DNA from: Natronincola ferrireducens
GTDB taxonomy: Bacteria > Bacillota > Clostridia > Peptostreptococcales > Natronincolaceae
Direction of reading: 5' to 3'
Assembly: GCF_900100845.1 (NCBI RefSeq)
Contig: NZ_FNFP01000001.1
Location: 186,001 to 250,000, forward strand
DNA length: 64,000 nt
Program-made: the position numbers and the translations under genes
Part shown: piece after piece, positions 16,332 to 25,292 of the stretch
Layout: each line of letters opens with the position of its first letter
Position numbering within the stretch: position 1 is the first letter of the stretch
The notes under the pieces: model-generated
The model's input: the letters and a program-made list of their open reading frames with translations, nothing else
What the model was told of the DNA's origin: nothing
Databases searched by the model: none

Positions 16332-17540
16332 ATGCGGCCTATAGGGATTTTAGTTATCATCAATACTTTGTTGTTTGGTCTCTTATATTTATTGGTGGAG
16401 CCTTTGGATCCATCGATTCTCATGGCTGGAGGAATATTGACCCTATTGATTTTGGCCTCCTATATGATTATCGTAAAGGCCAACATGGGGGATCAATATT
16501 TATTCCTCATCATATCCCTTTTATCCAGTTTAGGGGTGATTATGATCTATCGTCTAGATCCTGCCTTTGGGTCTCGACAAATTACATGGTATGCTGTCGG
16601 TGTTGTATTATATTTTCTGAGCTATGGCCTATTCCGCTGGGTAAAAAATTGGGACAAGTATTTATATCTTTATATTGGATTTGGCCTGCTGTTGTTTGCC
16701 TTGACCTTTATTCTAGGAACAACCATCAAGGGAGCCACCAACTGGATTCGGATAGGAGGTTTTACCTTTCAACCGGCTGAAATTATTAAGCTAAGCTTTG
16801 TGTTTTTTATAGCCGCTTATTTTACCTATCCTGAGAAACTTAAAAATATCTATTATTTTTTAGGTGTGGTATATGGCCATATTCTTTTCTTGGTTTTTCA
16901 ACGGGATATGGGGATGGCCATGTTGTTTTATGGTATTTTCATGAGTGTTTTCTATGTTTTTTCTAAGGACAAGAAGTTGATGCTTTTAAATCTAGCGGCT
17001 TCTCTGGTTATCGTGGTTTTTGGCTACTTTACCATGACCCATGTGCAGGTGAGGGTGGAGGCTTGGCTAAATCCATGGCGGGATATTGCTGGGAGGGGCT
17101 ACCAAATTACCCAATCCCTTTTTGCTATTGGGACAGGAGGATTCTTTGGCACTGGATTAGGAATGGGTCGTCCTGACTATATCCCTGAGGTCCATACCGA
17201 CTTTATCTTCTCGGCTATTTGTGAAGAGATGGGGGTATTTGGTGGCATTGCTGTGGTGTTATTATACTTTATTTTAATTTATAGGGGCTTTAAAATCACC
17301 CTTACCATACCCAATACCTTTAGAAAAATTTTAGCTTTAGGTATTACCTTGACCTATAGCTATCAAACCTTTATTATCCTAGGGGGGGTTATTAAGTTGA
17401 TTCCTTTAACGGGTATTACCCTTCCCTTCATCAGCTATGGAGGTAGTGCCTTGGTTTCTGCCTTTATTGCCTTTGGTGTATTACAGGCTTTATCCAAGAA
17501 ATCCCTTGAAGTAGAGGAGTTGTTGGATTTTGGAAAATAA
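16332..17540 (+). CDS. FtsW/RodA/SpoVE family peptidoglycan glycosyltransferase
   Basis: SEDS-family polymerase that makes glycan strands from lipid II together with a class B PBP. 402 residues with about ten membrane helices; the KGATNWIRIGGFTFQPAEIIKL segment and the C-terminal LPFISYGGSAL motif are both diagnostic. The coding region starts at the base after the FHA stop and overlaps the downstream PBP start by 11 bases, giving an obvious SEDS/PBP pair. Which of FtsW, RodA or SpoVE it replaces cannot be told from the sequence. Confidence 0.93.
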   Translation: MRPIGILVIINTLLFGLLYLLVEPLDPSILMAGGILTLLILASYMIIVKANMGDQYLFLIISLLSSLGVIMIYRLDPAFGSRQITWYAVGVVLYFLSYGLFRWVKNWDKYLYLYIGFGLLLFALTFILGTTIKGATNWIRIGGFTFQPAEIIKLSFVFFIAAYFTYPEKLKNIYYFLGVVYGHILFLVFQRDMGMAMLFYGIFMSVFYVFSKDKKLMLLNLAASLVIVVFGYFTMTHVQVRVEAWLNPWRDIAGRGYQITQSLFAIGTGGFFGTGLGMGRPDYIPEVHTDFIFSAICEEMGVFGGIAVVLLYFILIYRGFKITLTIPNTFRKILALGITLTYSYQTFIILGGVIKLIPLTGITLPFISYGGSALVSAFIAFGVLQALSKKSLEVEELLDFGK

Positions 17541-18939
17541 CAAGAAAATCGTTCATCTTATTGTTTTTGTCAGTCTTCTATTTTTAAGTATTATTGGTTA
17601 TTTAACCTATTTTCAAATTTTTATGGCAGCAGATGTCATTGATAACCCCTATAATCAGCGGCAGTGGGCAAGGGAGGATAACACCCTTCGGGGGAGGATC
17701 TATGACAGAAGAGGAACTGTTTTAGCTGAAACAGAGGTGGTGGAGGGAAGACCCCGCCGAAGATATCCCTATAACCAACTCTACAGCCATGTGGTGGGCT
17801 ATAGCTACAAGCAATACGGTCGTTCAGCACTGGAGGCCCAGTATAATAGGGAATTGATGGCCTTAACCCCAGAAAGTCCCGTAGCCCACATTAAGGAACA
17901 GCTAACTGGTGATATGATTCAAGGTAATGATCTTATTCTGACCATTGACCATGAAATACAAAGAACGGCGGAGGGTCTATTAAGGGAAAAAACGGGGTCG
18001 GTGGTGGTGATAAACCCTGGAACAGGGGAGATCTTGGCAATGGTCAGTAAGCCGGACTTTAACCCCAACACCCTTATGGAGGATTGGGAGAACTTGGCAA
18101 ATGACGAAAGAAGTCCTTTGATTAACAGAAGTACAACAGGGCTATATCCCCCAGGCTCCACCTATAAAATCGTCATGGCAGCGGCTATTTTAGAGGATTT
18201 ACATATTGTTGATGAAGAATATAATTGTACCGGCACCATCAATATAGATGGTTATAATCTTTCTGACTATGGCAAAACCGCCCATGGGCCTGTGGATTTA
18301 ATCCAATCCTTGGTGGTCTCCTGTAATACTAATTTTGCTAGAATGGCAGTGGAGCTAGGAGGAGAAAAAGTTAGGGATACTTCCAGAAGATTTATGCTGG
18401 ATAGGCCCCTTGGGGGAGATTTATCTATAACCCAAAGTAGGTTTCCCTATGGCAATGTCATTGAACCTACGGAATTAGGGGCTATTGGTATTGGACAGGG
18501 GAAGGTTTTGGTTACACCCCTCCATATGGCATTGGTGGCCTCCACCTTTATCAATGATGGTGTCATGATGGAGCCCCAGATCATTAGGAAAATACAAAGT
18601 CCCCAAGGAAGAGTGCTGGAAACCCGAAGTCCTAATGGTAACAGAATTCTATCCTCCGAGATTGCTGAAGAGATAAGGGATATGATGGTTGCAACAGTAG
18701 AAAGGGGTACTGGGAGGCGAGCCGCCCTTAGGGGAACCACTGTAGGGGGCAAAACCGGGACAGCTGAAAATGCTACAGGAAGAAGTCATGCTTGGTTTAT
18801 AGGCTTTGCCACTAGAGGTGAAGATCAGGTGGCGGTGGCGGTGATATTGGAAACTGAAGGACAAAGTGGAGGGGTGGCAGCAGCACCCATCGCTGGACAA
18901 ATTATGGATATAGCATTAAAAAGGGGTGGAGAAATTTAA
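17530..18939 (+). CDS. Class B penicillin-binding protein (transpeptidase)
   Basis: Cross-links peptidoglycan; partner of the overlapping SEDS gene. 469 residues: one N-terminal membrane helix (about 8-30), a short pedestal with GRIYDRRGTVLA, then a transpeptidase domain with catalytic Ser210 and Lys213 (STYK), SCN at 264-266 and KTG at 408-410. No PASTA domains, and shorter than typical FtsI or PBP2, like the PbpA of FHA-ftsW-pbpA loci. It starts at a TTG inside the ftsW-like gene, and its stop overlaps the next start (TAATG). Confidence 0.93.
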   Translation: MENNKKIVHLIVFVSLLFLSIIGYLTYFQIFMAADVIDNPYNQRQWAREDNTLRGRIYDRRGTVLAETEVVEGRPRRRYPYNQLYSHVVGYSYKQYGRSALEAQYNRELMALTPESPVAHIKEQLTGDMIQGNDLILTIDHEIQRTAEGLLREKTGSVVVINPGTGEILAMVSKPDFNPNTLMEDWENLANDERSPLINRSTTGLYPPGSTYKIVMAAAILEDLHIVDEEYNCTGTINIDGYNLSDYGKTAHGPVDLIQSLVVSCNTNFARMAVELGGEKVRDTSRRFMLDRPLGGDLSITQSRFPYGNVIEPTELGAIGIGQGKVLVTPLHMALVASTFINDGVMMEPQIIRKIQSPQGRVLETRSPNGNRILSSEIAEEIRDMMVATVERGTGRRAALRGTTVGGKTGTAENATGRSHAWFIGFATRGEDQVAVAVILETEGQSGGVAAAPIAGQIMDIALKRGGEI

Positions 18940-19988
18940 TGGAGACACAGATCATAGAAATTGATTGTAATCATATGGAAGAAAAGGCTTTAGAGGGTTT
19001 GGCAGAAATTCTTAGAAGGGGTGGTACGGTGGCCTTTCCCACCGAAACCGTTTATGGATTAGGGGCCAATGCCCTAGATATAGAAGCAGTGAAAAAAATA
19101 TTTCAAGCAAAGGGAAGGCCCTCTGACAATCCGCTGATTGTCCATGTGGCAAGGATCGAAGATATTCAACCTTTAGTTAAGGACATTCCCCTCCAGGCTA
19201 GAAGGGTGATGGAAAGATTTTGGCCCGGACCCCTTACCATCGTACTGGAAAAGACAGAGGGGGTTCCCTTGGCCATCACTGGAGGATTGGATACAGTGGC
19301 TATCCGTATACCAGCCCATCCTATAGCCCAAAGATTAATTCAGATGGCTGGCGTTCCGGTGGCGGCCCCCAGTGCCAACCTGTCGGGAAAACCCAGTCCC
19401 ACCAGAGGAGAACATGTAGTAAAGGATCTTAGGGGAAAGGTAGATGCCATCATCATGGGGGGCAGCTGTGATGTGGGAGTAGAATCCACCGTATTGGACG
19501 TGACGGGGGAGGTTCCCACCATTCTCCGACCCGGAGGGATTACCAAAGAGATGCTTTTAGAGGTATTGGAAAGGGTGGAAGTTGATCCTGGTTTAAAGGG
19601 GGAGGAAGATATTATTCCTAAATCCCCAGGGATGAAATACACCCACTATGCTCCTGAGGCGGAGGTATATATTTTAAAGGGACAGGAAGAAAAAGTTCAT
19701 CATAAAATACAGGAATTGGTCTCCCGATACAAAGCTGAGGGGAAAAGGGTAGGAATTATATGCTTTGATGAAGATCATGATGAATATAGGGGAGAGATAG
19801 TAAAAAGCATGGGAAGCAGAGGGGAACTAAAAACCGTTGCTGCCAATTTGTTCAAAGTGTTACGGGAGTTTGATGAAACAGAGGTGGATATTATTTTAGC
19901 TGAGGCTGTGGAGGAGATTGATTTAGGTGAAGCCATCATGAATCGCCTAACAAAGGCAGCGGGCTACAAAATTATTTATGTTGAATAA
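18939..19988 (+). CDS. sua5: L-threonylcarbamoyladenylate synthase (Sua5/YwlC)
   Basis: Makes threonylcarbamoyl-AMP from threonine, bicarbonate and ATP for the t6A37 tRNA modification. 349 residues: an N-terminal YrdC domain (about 10-200; PTETVYGLGANA, KGRPSDNPLIVHV and SANLSGKPSPT motifs) joined to a C-terminal Sua5 domain, with a PGMKYTHYAPEA linker near 225-236. The start overlaps the PBP stop. This is a two-domain Sua5, not a single-domain TsaC. Confidence 0.95.
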   Translation: METQIIEIDCNHMEEKALEGLAEILRRGGTVAFPTETVYGLGANALDIEAVKKIFQAKGRPSDNPLIVHVARIEDIQPLVKDIPLQARRVMERFWPGPLTIVLEKTEGVPLAITGGLDTVAIRIPAHPIAQRLIQMAGVPVAAPSANLSGKPSPTRGEHVVKDLRGKVDAIIMGGSCDVGVESTVLDVTGEVPTILRPGGITKEMLLEVLERVEVDPGLKGEEDIIPKSPGMKYTHYAPEAEVYILKGQEEKVHHKIQELVSRYKAEGKRVGIICFDEDHDEYRGEIVKSMGSRGELKTVAANLFKVLREFDETEVDIILAEAVEEIDLGEAIMNRLTKAAGYKIIYVE

Positions 19989-20029
19989 ATTGTATTTTAA
20001 AAGGCATTAAAGGTTCGGAGACTTTCTTG

Positions 20030-20122
20030 ACCTCAATTTCAATCTAAATTTTTAAAAGGGTTTTAGGTTTTGTTTTAGGTTTTAAGGTTTACTTAACCTT
20101 AACCTCGATCTCAACCTGAATT
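20030..20122 (+). repeat. Degenerate AACCTTA/GGTTTTA inverted tract
   Basis: GGTTTTAGG-type units followed by AACCTTAACC-type units, able to fold back on themselves, filling the gap between sua5 and the phosphatase gene. Confidence 0.55.
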
Positions 20123-20141
20123 TGTTAAAGGGGTGTATAAA

Positions 20142-20840
20142 ATGAAAACAATTCTGTTTGTTTGTACTGGTAATACCTGTCGAAGCAGTATGGCGGAGGC
20201 TTTGTTTAAGGATTTTGTGGAAAGAGAAAAGCATGATCTAGGGGACATCAAAATTATTTCTGCTGGAACCAATGCCATCAAGGGGGATAGGGCCTCTTTT
20301 CCCTCTATAGAAATTATGGGGGAGAAGGGAATATCCCTAGAAAACCATAAGGCCCAGCCTTTAACAAAGGAGTTAATTGATGAAGCTGATTTGATTTTAA
20401 CCATGACCACCAATCATAAGGGGGCTGTGCTGGATATAGCTCCTGAAGCCAAGGAAAAGCTATATACCTTAAAGGAATATGTTAACAATGGAGAAAAATT
20501 AAATGACATATTGGATGAAATGAATGGGATTTATAAGAAAATCGAGGTAAAAAAACAGCAGTTTATGATGGAAAATCAGAAAAAACTAAAGGAATTAAGG
20601 GATAAAAGAGAAGCTCTTTTGGGGGAACTTGAAAATATCGATGAAGAGGTCAGAAGGATAGAAGGAGACTTCAGAGAAACTATTAGGGAGTATGAGGAGG
20701 AGCTTGGCAGCTTAAAAGCTAGGGTTCCTGAGATGGATATTCTAGATCCCTTTGGCCAGCCTTTAAATGCCTATCGCCAGAGTGCAAGGGATATTGAGGA
20801 AGCTTTACAAAAATTATTAAAAAAATATATAAAAAAATAA
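20142..20840 (+). CDS. ywlE: Low-molecular-weight protein-arginine/tyrosine phosphatase with a coiled-coil insertion
   Basis: Related to YwlE, which removes phosphate from phospho-arginine. The P-loop CTGNTCRSS has nucleophile Cys8 and Arg14; Thr12 matches the residue reported to favour phospho-arginine. The general-acid loop is Asp202 in DILDPFG, and the end (YRQSARDIEEAL) is the usual last helix. Family members are about 150 residues; this one has 232, because about 80 charged, heptad-like residues (about 117-196) are inserted just before the general-acid loop. The ATG at 20142 is preferred over a GTG at 20133 because the purine-rich site overlaps the GTG. Followed by rpiB as in Bacillus ywlE-ywlF. 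Confidence 0.9.
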   Translation: MKTILFVCTGNTCRSSMAEALFKDFVEREKHDLGDIKIISAGTNAIKGDRASFPSIEIMGEKGISLENHKAQPLTKELIDEADLILTMTTNHKGAVLDIAPEAKEKLYTLKEYVNNGEKLNDILDEMNGIYKKIEVKKQQFMMENQKKLKELRDKREALLGELENIDEEVRRIEGDFRETIREYEEELGSLKARVPEMDILDPFGQPLNAYRQSARDIEEALQKLLKKYIKK

Positions 20841-20964
20841 AGGGGATTTTAAAAACATAGCGAATATAATACTGGTTAAACTATTATAGGTCGTTGTTGT
20901 TATCCACTGGGTTGTTTAGTGGAGTTTAAAGGTTACAGCATTGTATAGACTTGGAGGTGTAAGG

Positions 20965-21414
20965 ATGAAAATAGCTATCGGTAGTGATCATGGAGGTTTT
21001 TTACTAAAGGAGCTTATCAAGGAGTACTTAGAAAACAAAGGATTTGCTGTTAAAGATTATGGCACTGATTCTGAGGCTTCCTGTGATTATCCAGAGTTTG
21101 CTCAAAGTGTAGGGGAAGCAGTGGCAGCAGGAGAATATGACAAGGGTATTGTTATATGCGGAACAGGTATAGGCATATCCATTGCAGCCAATAAGATTCC
21201 AGGAATCCGATGTGCCTTGGTGGGGGATTCTTTTTCCGCTAAGGCTACCCGTCAGCATAATGATACCAATGTTTTGGCTTTAGGGGCTAGGGTCATTGGC
21301 TCTGGATTAGCATTGGAAATCGTTGATATATGGTTAGGTACAGAATTTGAAGGTGGCAGGCACGCAGGTCGGGTGGAAAAGATAGGAAACATTGAGAAGA
21401 AATATTGTAAATAA
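20965..21414 (+). CDS. rpiB: Ribose-5-phosphate isomerase B
   Basis: Interconverts ribose 5-phosphate and ribulose 5-phosphate. 149 residues in the normal size range. MKIAIGSDHGGF at the N-terminus and GIVICGTGIGISIAANK (catalytic Cys near residue 66) are the RpiB signatures; RQHNDTNVLALGAR follows. The ATG at 20965 is used because TTGGAGGTG at 20951-20959 fits it; an in-frame TTG at 20941 lacks a site. Its end touches the modular repeat at 21411-21597. Confidence 0.95.
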   Translation: MKIAIGSDHGGFLLKELIKEYLENKGFAVKDYGTDSEASCDYPEFAQSVGEAVAAGEYDKGIVICGTGIGISIAANKIPGIRCALVGDSFSAKATRQHNDTNVLALGARVIGSGLALEIVDIWLGTEFEGGRHAGRVEKIGNIEKKYCK

Positions 21415-21597
21415 AATGAGATTTAATTCAGGGAAATTTTTTACGCCCTCTGAATTGTAGTGGAATTTACTTTGAGGATGTAGTGCTTGATCTGCCCCTT
21501 AAGTAGACAACCGAAAGTTTGGTTTTTAATTTTCGTGTTGGTCACTTAGTTTCTTCATCTATAAGAAGCGGAAGTGTTAGCAATACACCGAAGAAAA
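21411..21597 (-). repeat. Modular dispersed repeat, copy 2 (minus strand, module order A-C-B-D)
   Basis: Read on the minus strand: A (21575-21597, TTCTTCGGTGTATTGCT), C (21499-21553, including AAACTAAGT and CCAAACTTTCGGTTGTCTAC), B (21435-21493, including ATCAAG-ACTACATCCTC and CTACAATTCAGAGGG) and D (21411-21430, GAATTAAATCTCATTTTAT). The ends A and D match copy 1, but the inner modules B and C are swapped. It fills the whole rpiB-upp gap. Confidence 0.75.
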
Positions 21598-21618
21598 AAA
21601 TATAAAGGAGGAGTCTTT

Positions 21619-22248
21619 GTGGGAAAGGTAGTAACGATAGACCATCCATTGATTCAGCATAAACTAACATTAATAAGGGATAAGAATACGGGATCTAAGG
21701 ATTTTAGGGACTTAGTGAAGGAAGTATCTCTGTTGATGGGCTATGAGGTGACAAGGGACTTGTCCCTGCAGGAGATAGAAATAGAAACCCCCGTTTGTTC
21801 AGCCAAATCAAAGGTAATATCCGGTAAGAAGCTAGGGATTATTCCAATTTTACGGGCAGGGTTAGGTATGGTGGATGGAATACTGCAATTAATTCCGGCT
21901 GCTAAAGTAGGACATGTAGGCCTATATCGTGATCCTGAAACATTGGAGCCGGTGGAATATTACTGTAAGCTGCCCTCTGATGTGGAAGAACGAGATTTAA
22001 TCGTATTAGATCCTATGCTGGCCACTGGAGGCTCCGCCAGTGCTGCTATCCAATTTCTAAAGGATAAGGGTGCCACCAACATTAAGCTTGTATGCTTAAT
22101 TGCCTCTCCAGAAGGGGTGGAGGTTGTTCAAAACCAACATGATGATGTGGATATTTATGTGGCTTCTATCGATGAAAAATTAAATGAACATGCTTATATC
22201 GTCCCAGGCTTAGGGGATGCAGGAGATCGTTTGTTTGGTACAAAATAG
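21619..22248 (+). CDS. upp: Uracil phosphoribosyltransferase
   Basis: Salvages uracil to UMP using PRPP. 209 residues as expected. The PRPP loop is [14 protein letters not shown] (about 133-146), and the uracil site lies near the C-terminal [13 protein letters not shown]. The start is GTG at 21619, 6 bases after AAAGGAGG, with [15 protein letters not shown] immediately following as in other Upp proteins. Confidence 0.96.
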   Translation: MGKVVTIDHPLIQHKLTLIRDKNTGSKDFRDLVKEVSLLMGYEVTRDLSLQEIEIETPVCSAKSKVISGKKLGIIPILRAGLGMVDGILQLIPAAKVGHVGLYRDPETLEPVEYYCKLPSDVEERDLIVLDPMLATGGSASAAIQFLKDKGATNIKLVCLIASPEGVEVVQNQHDDVDIYVASIDEKLNEHAYIVPGLGDAGDRLFGTK

Positions 22249-22267
22249 GATGAAATATAGTTACATA

Positions 22268-22296
22268 AAGGGGAGTGGGACAATGCCACTCTCCTC
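22268..22296 (+). terminator. Weak hairpin after upp
   Basis: AGGGGAGTGG pairs with CCACTCTCCT (one G-U) across a 6-base loop; no strong T run follows, so termination is uncertain. Confidence 0.45.
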
Positions 22297-22381
22297 TATG
22301 TTTATAGATCGTTGTAAATAAATATTGGAATTTTCTAAAAATAACATAATTTAAAACGCTAAGTAAAACAAACAGACAAAC

Positions 22382-22417
22382 AAAACCATGCTATGGTAGG
22401 ATATATAGCATGGTTTT
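22382..22417 (+). terminator. Strong hairpin upstream of nhaC
   Basis: Perfect 13-bp inverted repeat (AAAACCATGCTAT and complement) with a 10-base loop, ending in TTTT, 43 bases before nhaC. It could terminate read-through from upp or act as an attenuator for nhaC. Confidence 0.6.
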
Positions 22418-22459
22418 ATTACTTAAAAATAAAAATAAAAAGAAGGGGGAGTTTGTTGT

Positions 22460-23893
22460 ATGAGTAAAGAAAAACGTCCAAGTTTTGGAGCAGCACTTTT
22501 TGTTATGTTATTCTTATGTTTTGCTATGTTTGCCCAGATCTTTATTATTGGAGAAGATTGGATTACCCATATCACGTTAATTTTAGTTGCAGCTGTTGCA
22601 GCTATCGTGGCTATGGCTTCAGGATTTACTTATGATGACGTACAGGAGGGTATATTATACGGATGTAAAATTGCTATGCTACCTATGCTGATTCTTATGC
22701 TGGTGGGGGTGTTGGTGGCCTCTTGGATACCGGCAGGAACAATTCCAACCCTAATCTACTACGGACTTAGCTTTATTTCACCTTCTGTTTTTCTTGTAGC
22801 GGTTGCCGCTGTATGTATGGTGGCATCAGTGGCCACAGGAAGCTCTTGGACAACTGGAGCTACTTTTGGCGTAGCCTTTATGGGAATTGGACATGGTTTA
22901 GGAATCCCAGCGGCCATGACGGCTGGAGCTGTCATCTCTGGGGCCATCTTTGGAGATAAAATGTCTCCTTTATCGGATGCTACAAATCTAGCAGCCGGTG
23001 TTGCTGAAGCTGATTTATTTGACCATATTAAAAGTATGATGTATACAACTGGACCTGCTATGTTGATTTCTCTTGTGCTTTATGCAATATTGGGGATGCG
23101 ATTTGCAGGTGGAGAGCTAAATACAGCTCAAATCGATATTATTTTAAATGGATTGAAGGAAAACTATTTCATTAGTCCTATTACCTTGATACCACCGATT
23201 ATTGTTGTGATTTTAGCGGTAAAGCGGGTATCGGGATTGGCGGTTATGGTTATCGCCTCCCTTATTGGTGCTGTGTTTGCCATCGCCTTCCAGGGCTATA
23301 GCGTAGGAGATGTAGCTAACTTTATGAATTACGGTTATGTATCTAGTACTGGAATTGAAGATGTAGATGCTTTACTAAGTCGTGGTGGACTACAAAGTAT
23401 GATGTGGACCATTTCCCTAGGCTTTATTGCCTTAAGTATGGGGGGTATTCTTGAGAAAACCAGAATACTGGAGGTATTGCTAGAGAAGATTTCAGGCATT
23501 GTAAGCACTGGAAAGGGTTTAATCACCACCCATGTCATTTCGGCTCTTGCTGTTAATTTATTCTCAGCAAGTCAATATATGGCCATCTTGATTCCTAGCC
23601 GTATGTTTGTACCAGCTTATAAAAAGCTAAGATTACTACCCCAGGTGAACTCTAGGACAGCTGAGGATGCTGGGACAGTAACTTCACCATTGGTACCTTG
23701 GGGACTTTGTGGGGTATTCTTTACAGGGGCCTTAGGGGTTCAAACAATGGAGTACTTCCCCTATGTATTCCTATCCTTTATTACACCGATTATAGCAATT
23801 ATTTACGGATTTACAGGAATTGCTATGTTTAAAGAAGGGGATATCAAAAGTGTAAAAACCTACAATGATGCTGAGGAAGTAACAGAAGCTTAG
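22460..23893 (+). CDS. nhaC: NhaC family Na+/H+ antiporter
   Basis: Integral membrane ion-transporter-superfamily protein, 477 residues, about 11-12 helices. Family features include the GSSWTTGATFGVAFMGIG region and the FGDKMSPLSDATNLAAG motif (about 170-186) of NhaC proteins, and a second pseudo-repeat with AEDAGTVTSPLVPWGLCG near 395-413. AGAAGGGGGAG precedes the ATG. It is upstream of a peptidase and an amidohydrolase; NhaC-like proteins in such clusters may move amino acids or amines in exchange for Na+, so pure antiport is not certain. Confidence 0.88.
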   Translation: MSKEKRPSFGAALFVMLFLCFAMFAQIFIIGEDWITHITLILVAAVAAIVAMASGFTYDDVQEGILYGCKIAMLPMLILMLVGVLVASWIPAGTIPTLIYYGLSFISPSVFLVAVAAVCMVASVATGSSWTTGATFGVAFMGIGHGLGIPAAMTAGAVISGAIFGDKMSPLSDATNLAAGVAEADLFDHIKSMMYTTGPAMLISLVLYAILGMRFAGGELNTAQIDIILNGLKENYFISPITLIPPIIVVILAVKRVSGLAVMVIASLIGAVFAIAFQGYSVGDVANFMNYGYVSSTGIEDVDALLSRGGLQSMMWTISLGFIALSMGGILEKTRILEVLLEKISGIVSTGKGLITTHVISALAVNLFSASQYMAILIPSRMFVPAYKKLRLLPQVNSRTAEDAGTVTSPLVPWGLCGVFFTGALGVQTMEYFPYVFLSFITPIIAIIYGFTGIAMFKEGDIKSVKTYNDAEEVTEA

Positions 23894-23923
23894 TTGATCA
23901 GGTAAACGAATATTTAATTCTAT

Positions 23924-23954
23924 ATGCCTTCCTATTTTATGAATGGGGAGGCAT
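23924..23954 (+). terminator. Hairpin between nhaC and the M20 hydrolase gene
   Basis: ATGCCTTCC pairs with GGGGAGGCAT-type sequence (one G-U) over a 13-base loop; no T run, so perhaps a processing or attenuation structure. Confidence 0.45.
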
Positions 23955-23990
23955 TGTATTCATGTAAATTTTTTATAGGGAGGAGATTTT

Positions 23991-25202
23991 TTGGAAACTG
24001 CAAAGGATTTGGCACAATATATTAATTATGAAAGAGTAACGGCTTTATTAACAGATCTTGTAAAAATCTATAGTCCTTATTTTGAAGAAGATGAAGTTAT
24101 GGAATACACCTATAAATGGTTAAAGGAGCAGGGCTTGGATGCAAGCTTTCATCATTACCATGAAAAAAAGGTTACGGATTTTCGAGGAACAAATGTTGTT
24201 GGTCGTTTAAAGGGTAAGAATAAAGGACCTATAGTATTGTTAAATGGTCATCTAGATACAGTACAAATATGTGAGGGATGGACAAGAGATCCTCTAGGGG
24301 CTGAGATAGAAGATGGCAAACTATATGGTGTAGGAGCTCTAGACATGAAGGGCGGCTGTGTAGCCATCATGCTGGCGGTGGAGGCCTTTTCTAAAACCGT
24401 AAAGGATTTTAATGGAGAAGTTCTTTATACCTTTGTTTCCGATGAAGAAGGTCCCTATGGATTAGGTACCGATGCCTTGATTCTAGACGGTTATACCCAG
24501 GATGTAGATGTGGCTATTGTTCCCGAACCCAGTAGTGGATTTTCTGATGTGGCCTTTCCTTGTATATGTTTAGGGGCTAGGGGTGGATGGAATTATACTG
24601 TAACCTTCAAAGGAAAAAGTGCCCATGCAGCTAACCCTGAAAAGGGGATTGATGCCATAGAAGATGCAGCAAAGGTGTTATTGGAATTAAAAAAATCCCC
24701 TCTAAATCATGATCCTAAGCTGGGGCAGGGTTCCATTGCTGTCATTGATTTTAAAGGGGGCGGGGCAGCCTGCAGCATAGCCGACACTGCATCCTTTACG
24801 ATTTTTAGACATACTGTTCGGGGAGAGGATTTGGCCTATTTAAAAAGGGAGGTGGAGGAAGCCGTTAAAAGAGCAGCCATTAAATCCACTGCAACTATGG
24901 AATTTAGAGAGGCACCCCATCCTGAATCTGGAGGATTTCATCCCTATACGGTTTCTGAAGACAATCCTTATACTAAGGCACTAAAAAAGACGATTTTAGA
25001 GGTAACTGGTGAAGAAGCAAAAACAGCATACTTTGCCAGTATTGGAGACTTTAACTCCCTTGGAGATCGGGCCAAGCTTCCAACCTATGTGATAGGACCT
25101 ACCGGGGAAAATTATCACAGCTATGACGAATATGTAGAAATAAATTCGGTTGTAAAAACAGCAGAAATCATATATCATTATTTAAAAGAAATACTTGTAT
25201 AG
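23991..25202 (+). CDS. M20 family metallo-hydrolase (YgeY/ArgE/DapE-like)
   Basis: Two-metal amidohydrolase of the M20 clan, 403 residues. NGHLDTV (first metal His and catalytic Asp, about 83-89), YGVGALDMKGG (bridging Asp, about 115-125), SDEEG (catalytic Glu and metal Glu, about 151-155) and a late YHSYDEY with the final metal His are all present. The ARGGWNYTVTFKGKSAHAANPEKGIDAI block is the dimerisation domain with its conserved His. It looks closest to YgeY-type hydrolases of anaerobes; the substrate is probably an N-acyl or N-carbamoyl amino compound. TTG start, 6 bases after AGGGAGGAG. Confidence 0.88.
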   Translation: METAKDLAQYINYERVTALLTDLVKIYSPYFEEDEVMEYTYKWLKEQGLDASFHHYHEKKVTDFRGTNVVGRLKGKNKGPIVLLNGHLDTVQICEGWTRDPLGAEIEDGKLYGVGALDMKGGCVAIMLAVEAFSKTVKDFNGEVLYTFVSDEEGPYGLGTDALILDGYTQDVDVAIVPEPSSGFSDVAFPCICLGARGGWNYTVTFKGKSAHAANPEKGIDAIEDAAKVLLELKKSPLNHDPKLGQGSIAVIDFKGGGAACSIADTASFTIFRHTVRGEDLAYLKREVEEAVKRAAIKSTATMEFREAPHPESGGFHPYTVSEDNPYTKALKKTILEVTGEEAKTAYFASIGDFNSLGDRAKLPTYVIGPTGENYHSYDEYVEINSVVKTAEIIYHYLKEILV

Positions 25203-25252
25203 GGAAGGCTTGTTGCAGTAGAAAAAAGAAGATTTGCTAAATGAATAGATGG

Positions 25253-25278
25253 ACCCTTGCCTTAGCAAGGGTTGTTTT
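25253..25278 (+). terminator. Compact terminator/attenuator inside the hydrolase cluster
   Basis: ACCCTTGC-CTTA-GCAAGGGT, a perfect 8-bp stem with a tetraloop, followed by TGTTTT. It is 15 bases before the amidohydrolase start, so it either ends the nhaC-M20 unit or tunes its read-through. Confidence 0.75.
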
Positions 25279-25292
25279 GTAGGAGGTTGAAA

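Noticed and set aside
20176-20182. TGTCGAA inside the phosphatase gene
   Set aside because: It encodes the conserved CRSS of the P-loop, so the match is explained by the protein sequence.
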